Shown one piece after another: positions 11,421 to 22,649 of a stretch of DNA of 64,000 nucleotides. The number at the start of each line of letters is the position of its first letter. Position 1 is the stretch's first letter. The stretch is taken from positions 3,534,001-3,598,000 of the forward strand of contig CM066301.1 in assembly GCA_033807695.1 (NCBI GenBank). The letters run 5' to 3'. The notes under the pieces are model-generated. The model had not been told where the DNA came from and searched no databases. It worked only from the letters and a program-made list of their open reading frames with translations. The stretch is from Daedaleopsis sinensis (taxonomy: Eukaryota; Basidiomycota; Agaricomycetes; Polyporales; Polyporaceae). A program made the translations under genes and the position numbers.

Positions 11421-12547
11421 ATGGAGGTTCTGGCGACGGAAATCCTTTTGCGAATCTTTGCGTTCGCCTGCACTGACGGGGGCTACACAGGCTGCTCTCT
11501 TTCGATGGTCTCCAAACATATACAGCGCGTATCGCGGTCGCTCCGCTTTCATTCCGTGTCACTCACAAGCTCTCCTACCAAGCTCTCGAAGCTTCTTACC
11601 CTTCTGGCCAAGGAATGCTCGGGGACACTACACTACATGCCTCGTATTCGCCACCTCTATCTCGAGTGTATGTATCGCGGAGAACTACGAGAAACAGTGC
11701 TGCAATCCCGACGGACCCACGGCTCTACAGACACAGTGCTGCAACATCACATGGAGAACGTTTCGCGGCTCTTGTACTTAGCCAACCCCTATGCCGAAAC
11801 TCTCACTCTTGTGGCCGACAACGTCACGGATTGCTGCGTCGCATTACCCCCTTTCCCCTCATTGCAGGAGCTCACAGGAGTCAGATGGAGATTTCAAATC
11901 GACTTCACACCTCACGAACTCGGCTTTCCGTCCTTGAGAAGACTGCACCTCGTCAGTCCTCCTGGGACCGCGGACTTGTCCTGCTGGGCGGTACACGCCC
12001 CACAGCTCACACACCTCCGCGTGTCCGGAGCACAAGGCGACGGGCCGTTAGTCAAGTCTATCATTCACGACGCTAGTGAGTCCCTCGTGCGATTGTATGA
12101 GCATTGAGCAAACACTGACACTGGCATGTTGCAGACGAGACGGGGAATGAACGACAGCTTCCTTGCCTTGCACACATACTCCTCCAACCACCACCTGCGC
12201 CCCGCCCAGGCGGGATCTGTGGTACACACAGCATGCTGCATTTCTCTAGCCTCGTCGACCTGTGCCGTGCGCATGAAAAGATTCGCCTACCCACGTACCT
12301 CATACCCGCCGATGACATGCTCCAACCCGTGGACTTCCACGACAACCCTCAGGAAGCTCTCCGAGCGAAGGCGCAGTGGATGGCGCGCATGGCCGGCGGA
12401 GAGGGCTGCTGGGCGGTGAAGAAAGAATGGTCTCACAAACAGGAAGGGATCATGCCGCCGTCCTACATGGTGCCGTGGATGACCGAACGGGACAGGGCGT
12501 ATCACGCCAAAATATTCGAGATCTCGAGTATGTTTACGGGACAGTAG
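11421..12547 (+). CDS. F-box/LRR-like protein 2, paralog of 7385-8611
   Basis: Two exons, 11421-12075 and 12135-12547, separated by a 59-nt intron (GTGAGT...TTGCAG), giving 355 residues. The ATG at 11421 is preferred over an upstream in-frame ATG at 11370 because MEVLATEILLRIFAFACTD aligns with the start of the first paralog. GCSLSMVSKHIQRVSRSLRF corresponds to the end of the F-box-like unit. The repeats contain LRRLHLVSPPG and WAVHAPQLTHLRVSGAQ. The second exon differs from the paralog and ends with FEISSMFTGQ rather than a Ser/Pro tail. Function is unknown; an SCF ubiquitin-ligase adaptor is the family-based guess. Confidence 0.75.
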
Positions 12548-14550
12548 CGGTAAGTCTCTTGCCTCGGTCTGTGCAATCCGAAGCTCATCATGGAGCCTGC
12601 AGAATGTTCTCTGTATGACTACGCACATGTATATCGTCAAGGAATAGGAATCCTGCGAGTATATGGTGCTTGATTTCAGTAGCACACCAGCTCATCTGAA
12701 CGCGGAAAATGCAATGCATCCGTCACGGACCGTATCGTTGCGTCTGGCGAGAGGACGCTGCTCCCGGCTCGCAGCACCCACTCAAACTACACGGAGATTG
12801 GTTCTATCGCTTCCCTGTTCTCCCGCTTCGCGGCTGTGGCCCGAGTCGCCCTTCGGCAACATCATGGAGTCCATCGACGTTTGCATCCTCCCGAGGGATG
12901 TTCTAATCAGCTCTCTTCACTACTCTAAACGGGCCGCAAGCTCTCCGTCATGCCTTTTTGGTCCGCGTCATTCCGCTTTAGCCGCGCCGCAGAAACGATC
13001 TTCAAGTCGAGGGCACCCAACACTTGTACCTCCAGACGTGCTATACCCACGGCTAATGCTCGACGTCTACGCCGCCTCTTCATAGGTAACCTCGGACCTC
13101 CGTTAGCCGTAAGACGGTGTGAACTGGTAGCAATTTCATGCAACGTGTCTAGCGTACTCCGGCGACCACCTTTTCGCCAAAACGCCTCCCCTTGGGTGAC
13201 ACTAAAGGGCTGGATGTGGAGACAGACTGCGCAACTGGCAGCTCATCCGACGTCACGGACATGGTGTCGTCGACCATGGGAAGCACCTCCGGACCGTGAT
13301 AGTCTCTATGGACTCCTTGCAGATACAGACCTTTCGCTCTACACCCCAGCACGTTCAAGGCTGATACAGGCGAGGAATCTATCTCCGTCCGAGGCGATAC
13401 CGAGAACACCCTAGGATCCCCTCCGAGTCTTCCCTCTTCGACCATATCCTCGCTGTATCTCTTCCGACCGTGCGACAGTCCGGGATCCCCACGGAGCTCA
13501 ATCTGGGAACCTCCGCGGAAAGACTGGCGCAGCAGAGCTGGTGCGTCGCGCACTTGCACACAGGAATGGCTCAAAAAAGTCTAACCTCGACTCCCAGTTC
13601 GCACCCAGGTACCTCGGCGCTTACCTTGTTCCGACACATAACTCAGATACTGCGAAGCCTCTGCAGCACCCGACCGAGTCATCTACAGCACACACGCGTA
13701 CGCCAGGAAGTGCTAGAGAGGCGTGCCCGTCCATCCAAATATAACCGAATGCCGGAATATCCACCACATAGTACTGGCCGCAGTGCAAGCTTTGCCCTAA
13801 CCCTATCGATGGAACACCCCAGTGGAACGAACCCGAATATCGCATGACCCCAACACAAGTACTCCTGCATACACGCACGCACACACGCCCGGCACGCACG
13901 CTCGCGATTCCGGCAGGCGGACTATACGGGCCTATCCCCGCCTCGCGGCCTGAACGCAAACAAAAAAGCCATCCTCTAAGCACGACGCCCGGGCGGCAGG
14001 AGGCGCGCCGAGCAGGGTTCTGGTCGACGTTCGACGTGAACATAGGATGTGCGATGGAGGGGTGCAGGGCCTGGAGAAGCCCGCGCCCAGTGAAAGGCTG
14101 AAGACTGAAGGCTGTCTGATGGGCATTCGACCCGGGAATTCGCAGTTTCTCGATGGCCATCCCGAGTGGACTACATGCGGCGACTGAATGTCGCCTCGGG
14201 TCCTGTCTTCGAGCTTTGGTGTGCGGAGACGGTGTCCGCGACCGCGATCTAGACGAAGGGCAGTGCGATAGCAGGGCGCGAGGCGGGCTTCTTGCCATGC
14301 GCGTGTTCGTTCGACCTTCTGTTCACGTACTAGCTTGATAACCAGCCTATGGAAGACACGGAAAACAATCGAACGACTCCAGTGCATTTATCACCGAACC
14401 CCGAATACATCGTCCTCGTGCAAAACGTTCGGGATCGAACATACAACGCTATTGGTCGGGTGTTTTACATGTCGAACCCACTGGGGCCAGGCCATCTGGC
14501 CCCACAAAGCAAGCCAGGACATACAAGGGAACGCGCGCCGACTGTAGTCT
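12548..14550. other. Gene-poor stretch after F-box-like gene 2
   Basis: Overlapping open frames of 60-225 codons lie on both strands (for example 12663-13085 plus, 13149-13574 minus, 13621-14298 minus). None has a recognisable domain or a consistent set of splice sites. The segment 13200-13740 has codon-like texture in several frames at once and could be a decayed gene, but I cannot assign it. Confidence 0.4.
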
Positions 14551-17500
14551 GCGATGACGGTCACTGGTCAAGCAATACACCTGAGACAACACGGACCTAA
14601 GATCAAGTCGCCCGACGCCGTCCGTCCCATCGCGCGCCAGACAATGCATCCCGCTCGCCCATCGACATCCACGGCACGCCTCGCGCGAACGCAGGAACAC
14701 GTTCCGCACCACGCGGCCCACCGAACCCCGTACTCGGCCTGCCGTGTGCGCGGCAGCGATAAGGACCCGTCAACGCCAACGGGCCCTTACCCAACCTGCC
14801 CACGGCGACCACACGCCCGGCGACCTCGCGCCGCGCGCGGGAAGCCTCACGGCGGCCCAAAGCGCGCGCCTCCTGCCCTTCAGCGCCGCCACCGTCCACG
14901 AGGCGCGCCGCGGCGGGAGCGTGCGCGCACATGTGAGCAGCCTCGCGCGCGAGCCCTCGCGCAGGAGTGCGTAATAGCCTGCGCGCGTGCGTCCTGGCGT
15001 GCCGTACGACGTCCCATGCGTGCAGCGTACGCTGTTCGTCGTGCGCGCCGTGGCCCGTGCTCTGTGCAGATCGTGCCACCCGTCTGCTTCCTCAAAGTGC
15101 GTACCTGGCCGGGTGGGTGCAAGAATTATTCTTGAGATGGGCAGGCCGCCGCAACGCCCCAGCCGAGGCTTCGAGCTCGAGCGGGGCGTGGGCCGCAAGC
15201 CGTAAACACTCGTAAGCTACGTCTGCCTCTGCGCGATGCCTGGAGGAGGTTGATGCGGTACGACGATCCGGGAGGGCCCTCATCATGGAGGACGTGAGGT
15301 CGGGAAGGAGGGTCAGCTGGGAGCTCCTTGCCCTGTTGGCGTGCGGACGTTGGTGCAGAGAGGACAGGAGGCAGTGTTGGTGGTCCAACGTTTCCCCAAC
15401 GCTGTTTGTATGGCATACAGAAGGCATATACAGTCACTGTCGATCGAAGTGAGGTATGCACACTTCAGATGTGCAGCAACGTCCCGACTCCCGAAAACAG
15501 CGGAACGTCGAATACGGCCGGCTGAGCGCCGCACGCCCTGTCCCCATACAAAACATAGCTGACTCGCTCTTCAATGGACAGGGATGCGAGCTCCTAGGAG
15601 AGACGCTTCGGCTGGAACACGATCGGAGGAGCGGTTGCGCGTTATATGGAAGGCGTTCCTGGATGACGACCAACCGACTCGTGTATATGAAGACGGGAGT
15701 CATCGAATATATCACAAGAAATTCGCGAAAATACTCGCAAAAGGCGATGCCGTGCGTGCAGGATACACCGGTCAGAAGACACGGGGTAAGAGGTGATCAA
15801 GACCGGATACACATCGTGCGGTCCCGCAGGCAGCAGAATGGGGTGCGTCCCGGGTTCGATACGTAGACGAGGAGACGGTTGGACCGAGCATGGCGGGGGA
15901 TCCTCAGACCTGCTGGCAGGGTGCATTCGAATGACGGAAAGGCTGATGGAGAAGACCATGAGACCACTCGATACGGCGCCGAGCACGCATGCCTCCAAGT
16001 CATTGTGGATGCCGATCGCGCCCTCGAGCAAGTCTCCGGACTGTAGGGACCGGAGGCACCAGGAGACGCAGCCCTTTCGCCGAGGATGGCTACGCGAGTG
16101 ACGACCTGCGTTGATCCTTGAGGCGCAGGAGCTATTTTAGCAACCTGTACTTACTGAAGGAAAAATGAGAATTTACGTACTGCTGTCAGAGGTGTGGTGA
16201 TGCGACGGCGCCGGCAGACGACTCCGTGTGCACCGTTGCCTGTATGGCGTAAGTTTACCATAGCAGCTTTCAATGGGAGCGGTTGCCAGGACAGTGAGGA
16301 CGGACATACCAGCGACTGTCCATTCATCCCGCCACCAGTTCCATCGTGTGAGGCTTCCCGGCTCTACTTATCAGAAGCAGGCTCGTTGCAGACCGTACGT
16401 GTCGTGTAATGGAACATTTGGCCCGCGAGGCATGCTCCAAAGGCTCGTGTACAGACTGGTGTCGACCGACAGGTGCTGACGGAATTCACCAGAGGTTGGA
16501 CGTGTCGCATGGGCGGAGTTCCAGGCGAAACAGGATTGAAACCCCGAATATCACCATTCGCTGGTCACCATGCACTAGGTATGTAGCGGCTGATAGTATA
16601 CGATGAGAACTGCGTCATGAAATATGGACATGGGTATGAAAGCTATACGCGCTGACTGACCCGATGATTCAGCAACTCGTAACGGTTCAAAATCGATTGC
16701 AATAGCTTGCAAATCGGCCACACGACGCCATCTTGGCGATGCTCTGTGCAAATATTGCGACTGGCGTCGAGAATGCGGGCGTCGAGGATGCGGAGGAGGA
16801 GAGAGGGCGAGCAGAGGCGGATGAGGTGGCAGCAGGAGCCAAGCCAAACCATAATCGCGATAGCCGAGGGACATAGATCTCGATCGATGCGTCGGCGTTC
16901 CCCGCATCGGATCGGCCATCTCGCTCGTCACAGCGCAGACTCCTGTACTGAACGCCGTCTCTGCTCCTCGTGTTCCAACTCATTTGCTCCCACAGGGGCC
17001 AGGCGGGCGCGGAGAGCAGCGGTAACCCCACAACTCCGCGCAGCCGCGGTGCGTATGTTGGCGTTCTACAGCCCGGAGGTCGTTGTATCATATTACCGTC
17101 AATACCTCAAATAAAGAAGGCATGGAATACGACAATACCGCTCGAGAACGCGGCCATACAAGAGACTTCCCTGAGAGCACCCGTCTGCTTTGTGCTGCGC
17201 ACCAGCACACACCAGCACACGTCCTCTGCATGCCCTCCTCGTACATCTCTATGAGCACTAGCACGCCACACAAAGAAGCTTGTGCCACTGCGAAAGCAAC
17301 AGCCGCCGAGAAGAACACAATAACGCAACCCCGGAGGTCGATCCGTCCTCGGCCACACATCCAGATATCCCGAGGTTCGAACATAGCAGTAGCAGCAGCC
17401 CATGACCACGCCCAGCTAGATATCCCAGATAAGATCGTGCCCAGATGGACAAGAGGCACATCCTCGCGCGTGCGCACCGCCGGCCACACTCTGTGCCACC

Positions 17501-20000
17501 CGGCCACGCATTCGCGAATTCATTTCCTGACACACACCAAGCGCAGCAACAAAGCTCGCGCACGGACGCCTCGACGATCGCCCGCGAACGCATCGATCCC
17601 CAGCCTCGCGCTCGCGGCCACCGCAGTGCACGAAGCGCGAGAGGTCTGCTGAGGCCCACAAGACTAAAGCTTGCCGCGTCTGCCCCGGAAGAACCGCTGC
17701 AGATCGCATCTATCGATCGCTGCAGGCACCGCGGCCGCATCCCCGCGCCGGGGTGCGGACGCCCTCTGCCCGGACGGACGGCCGCGCTCGCCCCTCCCAG
17801 AGGTGCGCGCGCGCAGAGCCCCGACGAGCGACGGCGCGCGCGGGCGAGTCATGCCCCGCGATGTCGAGGGCAGAGCACGCGTGCCCACGCCCGCATGCGC
17901 GAGAAGCCATCGCTGGCTCCCTGAGTCACAACTGTCAGCGAGAACGCAGCACGCGCACGCGAGTGCTCGAGCGCGCACCTTCGATGGAAACCTCGACTGC
18001 CCGCCGTCGCGCCTCGAGGCCACGCCCGGAGTCACTTCCCCAGAGCCGGCCGTGCTCGCGAGTGGCACCCTCCCCGCGCCCACGCACACATGACCACGCG
18101 ACAGATCCTCCGACCTCGCATCGGCGGCTGCCATAATCTCGAGTCTTCTGCAATCTACGCGCGCGGAGGCTGTCGGTGTATGTGTGCGGCGCTCGAAACT
18201 GCAGCTCGCAGCGGATTCTATCCGGATATCCGCATCCTAACCCTAAGCACCACCCTCACCCTCGCACTCGCTTTCGCATTCGCACACGCACACGGCACGT
18301 CCGCACATGTGAATCGGGTGCTGTCTCCGGCGCCTGCGCAGTGCAGCCCCTGAGAAACGAGAGCTCAGCTGTGCTCTACTGTAAGTATGAACGTGAGCAA
18401 GCGGGTGAGTGTGGACGATGGCCCAGATTAGGTGTGCGAGCACTCACCGCGTCCTTGGGTCCGCGCGTCTGCGTTGATCTCGCGCTATATCCGGGCGACC
18501 GGCGGCTAGATGTTCGTGCGTATGAACGACCTGCAGGACCTGCAGCGCCCCCAGAACTCCCCACACACACACCAGAAGCAGGCCCGCACGCAGAGCCAGA
18601 AGCAGCAGCAGGAGCTCACATGAAGACAGACCCCAAGCAAGAAGCCCGTCGCCGATGTCGCCGCTGTGGTAGCAGTAGCAGCAGTTCGGCGCGCTGGCCA
18701 GAACGTGAACGTGAGCCAGGGACGTCGACGTAGCCGAAGCCAGTCGTACTGAACGCAGCGCTAGTCGCGCCAGAGCCTGCCGCCACAGAGCGAGCATGCC
18801 CCCGATCCAGAAGCCCCGCGCGAGCGCAGAGTTGTGCTCGCGCCGGCGACAGAAGCACGCCGCGCGCCAGCGCGTTGTCGCGACTGCACTCACACATCCT
18901 TCCCAACCCCGCGAGCGAGCGGCCGTTCCCCGCAAGGGACCCGGGGCAGATAAGATAGGTCCCGCACGCACGCGTGGACATGTGTGTGCGCGTCCGCCCA
19001 TATGGAGGCCCGCTGAGCGCGCATGTGGGCGATCATCCCGGGGAGCAGAGAAGAAGCCTCTACACGCGCTTGTCGCGCAGGACCGGCGGCAGGTTGGCAC
19101 GACAAGCGGGCTTAAACACAGGGGAGTTCGATACCGCGCACCCACACGCACGCCCTCCGGTGGGATGGGCCATGGCCAACGGTCGCGGGACGCCCATCGA
19201 GGCTGAACCAGGTATAGAGAGGAGCGCGCGCTGCTCGCCGTTGTAATGGTTCGGAAGGTCGGTGCGCGAGGCAGAAGTTCGCGAAGACGGCAGTCGCGGG
19301 ACCGTGTCCGCTGCTCGCTGGGTGGGGAGCCACAGCTCGTCTTGGAAGGCGGACGCGATTGCCGCCCGAGTATTCGCCGAGAGGCGCGTGGGGACGGCAG
19401 GAAAGCAGCCGGAAGGCGAGCGAAAGCGACATCGACCCCCGTGGTATGTTCGGCGACGACGCAGGCTTGCAGCGGGCGAGTGCGCCTGGCCATGGGACTG
19501 CGCCGCAGCTGACCCCGCTGCGATATTGCGGGCTGCCAATCGCTGCGCGTCCATGCGCTTAAAGTTATGACCTGCTGCTGCTGCTGCCGCTGCAGGCGCA
19601 AGTACATACGAAGACCGACGCCTGGAATAGTACGCGCGGTGAGTACACGAGAGGGCATGTGGCCAGGCGACACACCCATTCGCCGCCCAATATGGCGTAC
19701 CTCTTCCAGGCGGGACGTCTGCGTGGCTGCAGCGTCGACAGCAAACGGCGAGAGGCCGGTGCTCATGGGAACACCCCGCCGCCGCCGGTGTTCTCTTCGC
19801 GATCGCGGGCAGGGGCACCTCGCGCTGACGCCCTGGAGTGTATGCCCAGCGCCGGGTGTTGAGCTCAGAGCGGAGGGCCATGCCTCTAACGCCGGCGCCA
19901 TCCACGCGGTTGCAGTCGGGGTGTTCGGCGCAAGCTGAACCTTGCGCGAGCGGGCGGGGAGGACAGGCGTCCGAGGCCGCTCCTCACCCGGGCCCGGCGA
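14551..20000. other. GC-rich, multi-frame-open gene desert
   Basis: This block is markedly richer in G+C than its flanks and full of GCGCGC, CGCACG and CACACGC runs. Stop codons are therefore rare in every frame. Overlapping open frames of 150-485 codons occur on both strands, and the longest (18444-19901 minus) is crossed by a 281-codon frame. Their translations are dominated by Arg, Ala, Pro, Ser and Cys without domains. I treat them as chance ORFs. The exception is the candidate exon at 15584, listed separately. Confidence 0.5.
15584..15931 (+). CDS. Candidate orphan gene fragment
   Basis: An ATG opens about 68 codons with balanced, protein-like composition (RLRVIWKAFLDDDQPTRVY, then HRIYHKKFAKILAKGDAVRA), ending at a strong donor GTAAGAGG at about 15788. 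Splicing to an acceptor near 15834 (CCGCAGGCAG) would continue as AEWGASRVRYVDEETVGPSM up to a stop near 15930. A third protein-like stretch (HACLQVIVDADRALEQVSG) follows in another frame. No family is recognised. It could be a short orphan gene or a decayed exon of a larger one. Both the gene status and the 3' end are uncertain. Confidence 0.3.
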
Positions 20001-20056
20001 TCCATGGACATCGGGCAGAAGCGCAGTCTCGAGCGGTACGATGAAAGCAGCGGGCG

Positions 20057-20713
20057 ATGGGAGTCGAAGTCGAAGGAGGAGGGCGCCGGGCCTACACCAC
20101 TAGTGAGCTTGACGTGCGTCTCTCCGGGTGCCTCGAGGCGCTCGCGGCCAAAATCAAAACCACACCTGTACAAGTGTACGCCCGCGCGCTGCGCTGTGGA
20201 TCGTATGATGAAGAAGGTGGTGTGCCGTGTGCTGTGCGTTGCGCTGGTGCGCGACGGGAGAGAGTTTGCGAGGAGGAGTGTTTCCGACGTGGTCCAATAG
20301 ACGGCTGCTATTTCGGTGATGTGGATGGGAAAGATGCCATCGGCCGTCCACTTGCGCTCGATGGACTGGAGTTGCTCAGCATCCCGTCATCATTGGACGA
20401 GCATGTGTGCCCTTTCGGTATGCATGTGGGCTGCGCTATTCACGTCCTTCGGGCCTTCGGCTCTAGATGGGATTTTGTGCATTCGAGGCCTGTGAATGAG
20501 GAATCAGCATCAAGTGCTAGTGCGGAGACGCGCATAGGGACTGGAACGCGGGGCGTCTCGAACCTGGCTCAGCTGGACATGAGGAGCCCAGAGTCCGACG
20601 GCGACGGCGTCCCAGGGGAAGAATCCACCGTAGTTCCGAATCGCCTTGCGAATCGGCACCACAAGGAGGTGTATTTTCTACTCCAGCGTAAGATGACTCT
20701 CGACGCGGACTGA
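20057..20713 (+). CDS. Uncertain hypothetical ORF, 218 codons
   Basis: An ATG-to-TGA open frame at the edge of the GC-rich block. Its second half (for example PLALDGLELLSIPSSLDEHV and HKEVYFLLQRKMTLDAD) has less biased composition than the neighbouring chance ORFs. There is no domain, signal peptide or membrane segment, and it is rather Cys-rich in the middle. No promoter or splice structure supports it. It may be spurious. Confidence 0.2.
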   Translation: MGVEVEGGGRRAYTTSELDVRLSGCLEALAAKIKTTPVQVYARALRCGSYDEEGGVPCAVRCAGARRERVCEEECFRRGPIDGCYFGDVDGKDAIGRPLALDGLELLSIPSSLDEHVCPFGMHVGCAIHVLRAFGSRWDFVHSRPVNEESASSASAETRIGTGTRGVSNLAQLDMRSPESDGDGVPGEESTVVPNRLANRHHKEVYFLLQRKMTLDAD

Positions 20714-21438
20714 TGCGGGGAGAGTGAGCAAGCTGATGCGAAATTTGCTGGGCCTTCTCCGTGTGATATCATCTGGAGAAACATACTGACTACTAAAAAT
20801 GACGCGTCATCCAATGATGCATAGCCCTTCTTGAAAACTGTTGGATGCGTATGCAGTGGCCAAGAGAACAACCATCGAAATGCCGCAACGGTGCTTGAGA
20901 CAAGCACAGGAGCATGTGATGTATCTGGATAGAACATCTCGTACTTGTTCACGCGGAAATGTTCCACCCAGTCCCCAATGTGTATGTGCGATTCGGTTGT
21001 GCACGATCGGGCGAATCACGAAAGAGGCCACGGTCGGTCTAGGTTTGCAGGGCGTCTGGAAGGGCCTACACGGCGCAAGGACCGCGGGTTGTGCGTAGGT
21101 CCTGAGGGAACCGCATGAGAGCGAAAGGGTCCGGAACTGTTAAGATGTGAACTGTGTCGGGCGAGATCAAGAGGTACAGTTCTCAGTAACACCGCATGCG
21201 GAGTTGAAACGAAGGAGCTGGGATGCGGAGAAGGAATCACTTACATGGACCATCACTATGTCGTTGCGGAAAACTGTATCTCTTGACGGTATCGAATCAA
21301 TATCAAGCTTAGTCTGTGAATGCGAAGTTCGATGGGCTCGCACAGGCTTGGAAGAGCTGGTGGTCGGGCGCTTGAGAGAAGTCGCGACTGGTTGCAGTTG
21401 GTAGCCCGGTCACTGGAAAGAAGGCGGCTATGAGGAAA

Positions 21439-21465
21439 CCGGAGACCGATGACATCGGTCTCCGG
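21439..21465. repeat. Perfect 27-bp inverted repeat (13-1-13)
   Basis: CCGGAGACCGATG is followed by a single A and its exact reverse complement. Five further bases pair at the outer edges (CTATG at 21429-21433, CATAG at 21471-21475) after short unpaired stretches. The repeat can form a hairpin or cruciform. It lies in no recognised gene. Confidence 0.9.
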
Positions 21466-22080
21466 AGATGCATAGCGCAAGATCTTGGATATACGGTACA
21501 GGCGCTATTGAAGATGCTATTGAAGATGAGTCGGATGAGTGTACGCGTATGCTGCGAAGGTTCGAGTGGTAGAGAAGTGAGTCAGCGAGAAAGAGCTTAT
21601 AGAGGCATCGAAGGGGCTGCGTCAGCGCGAGCAGCAGAGGCTGCGAGAGTGATTGCTGAGAGATCGGGATAGAGACGGCTAGACGCTGCGAGAAGCCGAG
21701 GGGGAGAGATTAGTCAGGGCAACGCGAGGCAAGTGTGGGGAGATGTCGGGCGTTGAGCTGGGTCAGGCACGGAGAGTGAAATCGCGGTGGGTGTTGAAGG
21801 TAGGAGAAGGTTCGCTGGGCGAGCATGCGGACGAGGAGGATATGTGGATGATGACTCTGGAAGAGCGTCGCATTCGCGGTCGTCGCGGTCACGTGTGGGG
21901 CGAGTTTGTCGGTGTGAACTCGGACCGAGGATTCGCTGTGGTCCTCCCGGGAGGTTACGGGTAGCAGGTGGGAGAGGCCACGGATTCGTCGGAGAAGCTG
22001 CGAGTTCCGGTCTGACTCGTCATGGGTGGCCGAGGGAGACAGGTGGGCTTTCCGGGTGGTCAGGCGTGGGTGGGTGGGGA

Positions 22081-22112
22081 GAAGAGGTGCGGCAGAGAAG
22101 AGGTGCGGCAGA
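22081..22112 (+). repeat. Tandem 16-bp direct repeat, two copies
   Basis: GAAGAGGTGCGGCAGA occurs twice back to back, followed by a partial third start (GAAAGCAGG). It lies inside the purine-rich strand-biased region upstream of the gene at 22650. Confidence 0.9.
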
Positions 22113-22366
22113 GAAAGCAGGTGGGCTGGCGGGGAAGGAGAGCAAGAGAGGGGTGGAGGCCAACGAGGCGTTGGCGTGGTGGGAGAGCCGGCCGAAAGAG
22201 GGAGGGGTAGGGTTAAGGGAGGAAACGGCGTGGGAAAGGGGGAGGGGGGAAAAGGAGTATGTCGGAGTGTGAACTGGGGACGGACCGAGGAGGTGCGAGG
22301 TGGTCGGGAGATAGTGATCTCATTATGCGATCGGCCTCCCTCTCGTCCTGCGTCTTATTTCCCTTG

Positions 22367-22649
22367 ACTATAAAGCGATGGCCGGCCTCGCCTCCATCCG
22401 CTTTCCCCGCCCGTGCCCCTCCCCCGTCACACCTCCCGCCACCTCCCGTGCCTCCCCCGCCTGCTTTCTAGCTTTCCTCGTCTCCCACCGCGACAAAGCA
22501 ACCACAACCACGCCTCTTCCGCCTGCGTCCCATATCTCAAAGCTCGCTCCCACAAGTTCCCCCGAGCTTTCCTCGGCGGTACCCTCAACTTCAACTTGGT
22601 ATATAATCCCCCCGAACTTGTCCTTCTCCCCACCTCCTCTCCCGCAGCC
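22367..22649 (+). promoter_or_regulatory. Promoter and leader of the Ser/Pro-rich gene
   Basis: TATAAA at about 22369 (GACTATAAAGCG) is followed by nearly 280 bases of C/T-rich sequence up to the ATG at 22650, matching the usual layout of highly expressed fungal promoters. A second TATATAA at about 22600 (TTGGTATATAATCCCC) lies closer to the ATG and could be the functional one, giving a leader of about 20 nt. Confidence 0.5.

Larger units (their letters stand above)
20001..22366. other. Intergenic, GC-rich to purine-rich transition
   Basis: After the GC-rich core the plus strand becomes strongly G/A-rich from about 21.5 kb (runs such as GGGAGGGGTAGGGTTAAGGG). It flips to C/T-rich at about 22.3 kb, where the promoter of the next gene begins. 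A perfect palindrome at 21439-21465 and a tandem repeat at 22081-22112 lie here. The ORF at 20057-20713 is listed separately. Confidence 0.45.

Noticed and set aside
18230..18250. CCTAACCCTAA, resembling telomere repeats (also bits near 13797 and 22207)
   Set aside because: Fewer than two full repeat units and no array; chance matches in a GC-rich sequence.
18444..19901. 485-codon minus-strand ORF, the longest uninterrupted frame in the window
   Set aside because: It lies in the GC-rich block where all frames are open, overlaps a 281-codon ORF on the same strand, and has no domain, splice or promoter support.
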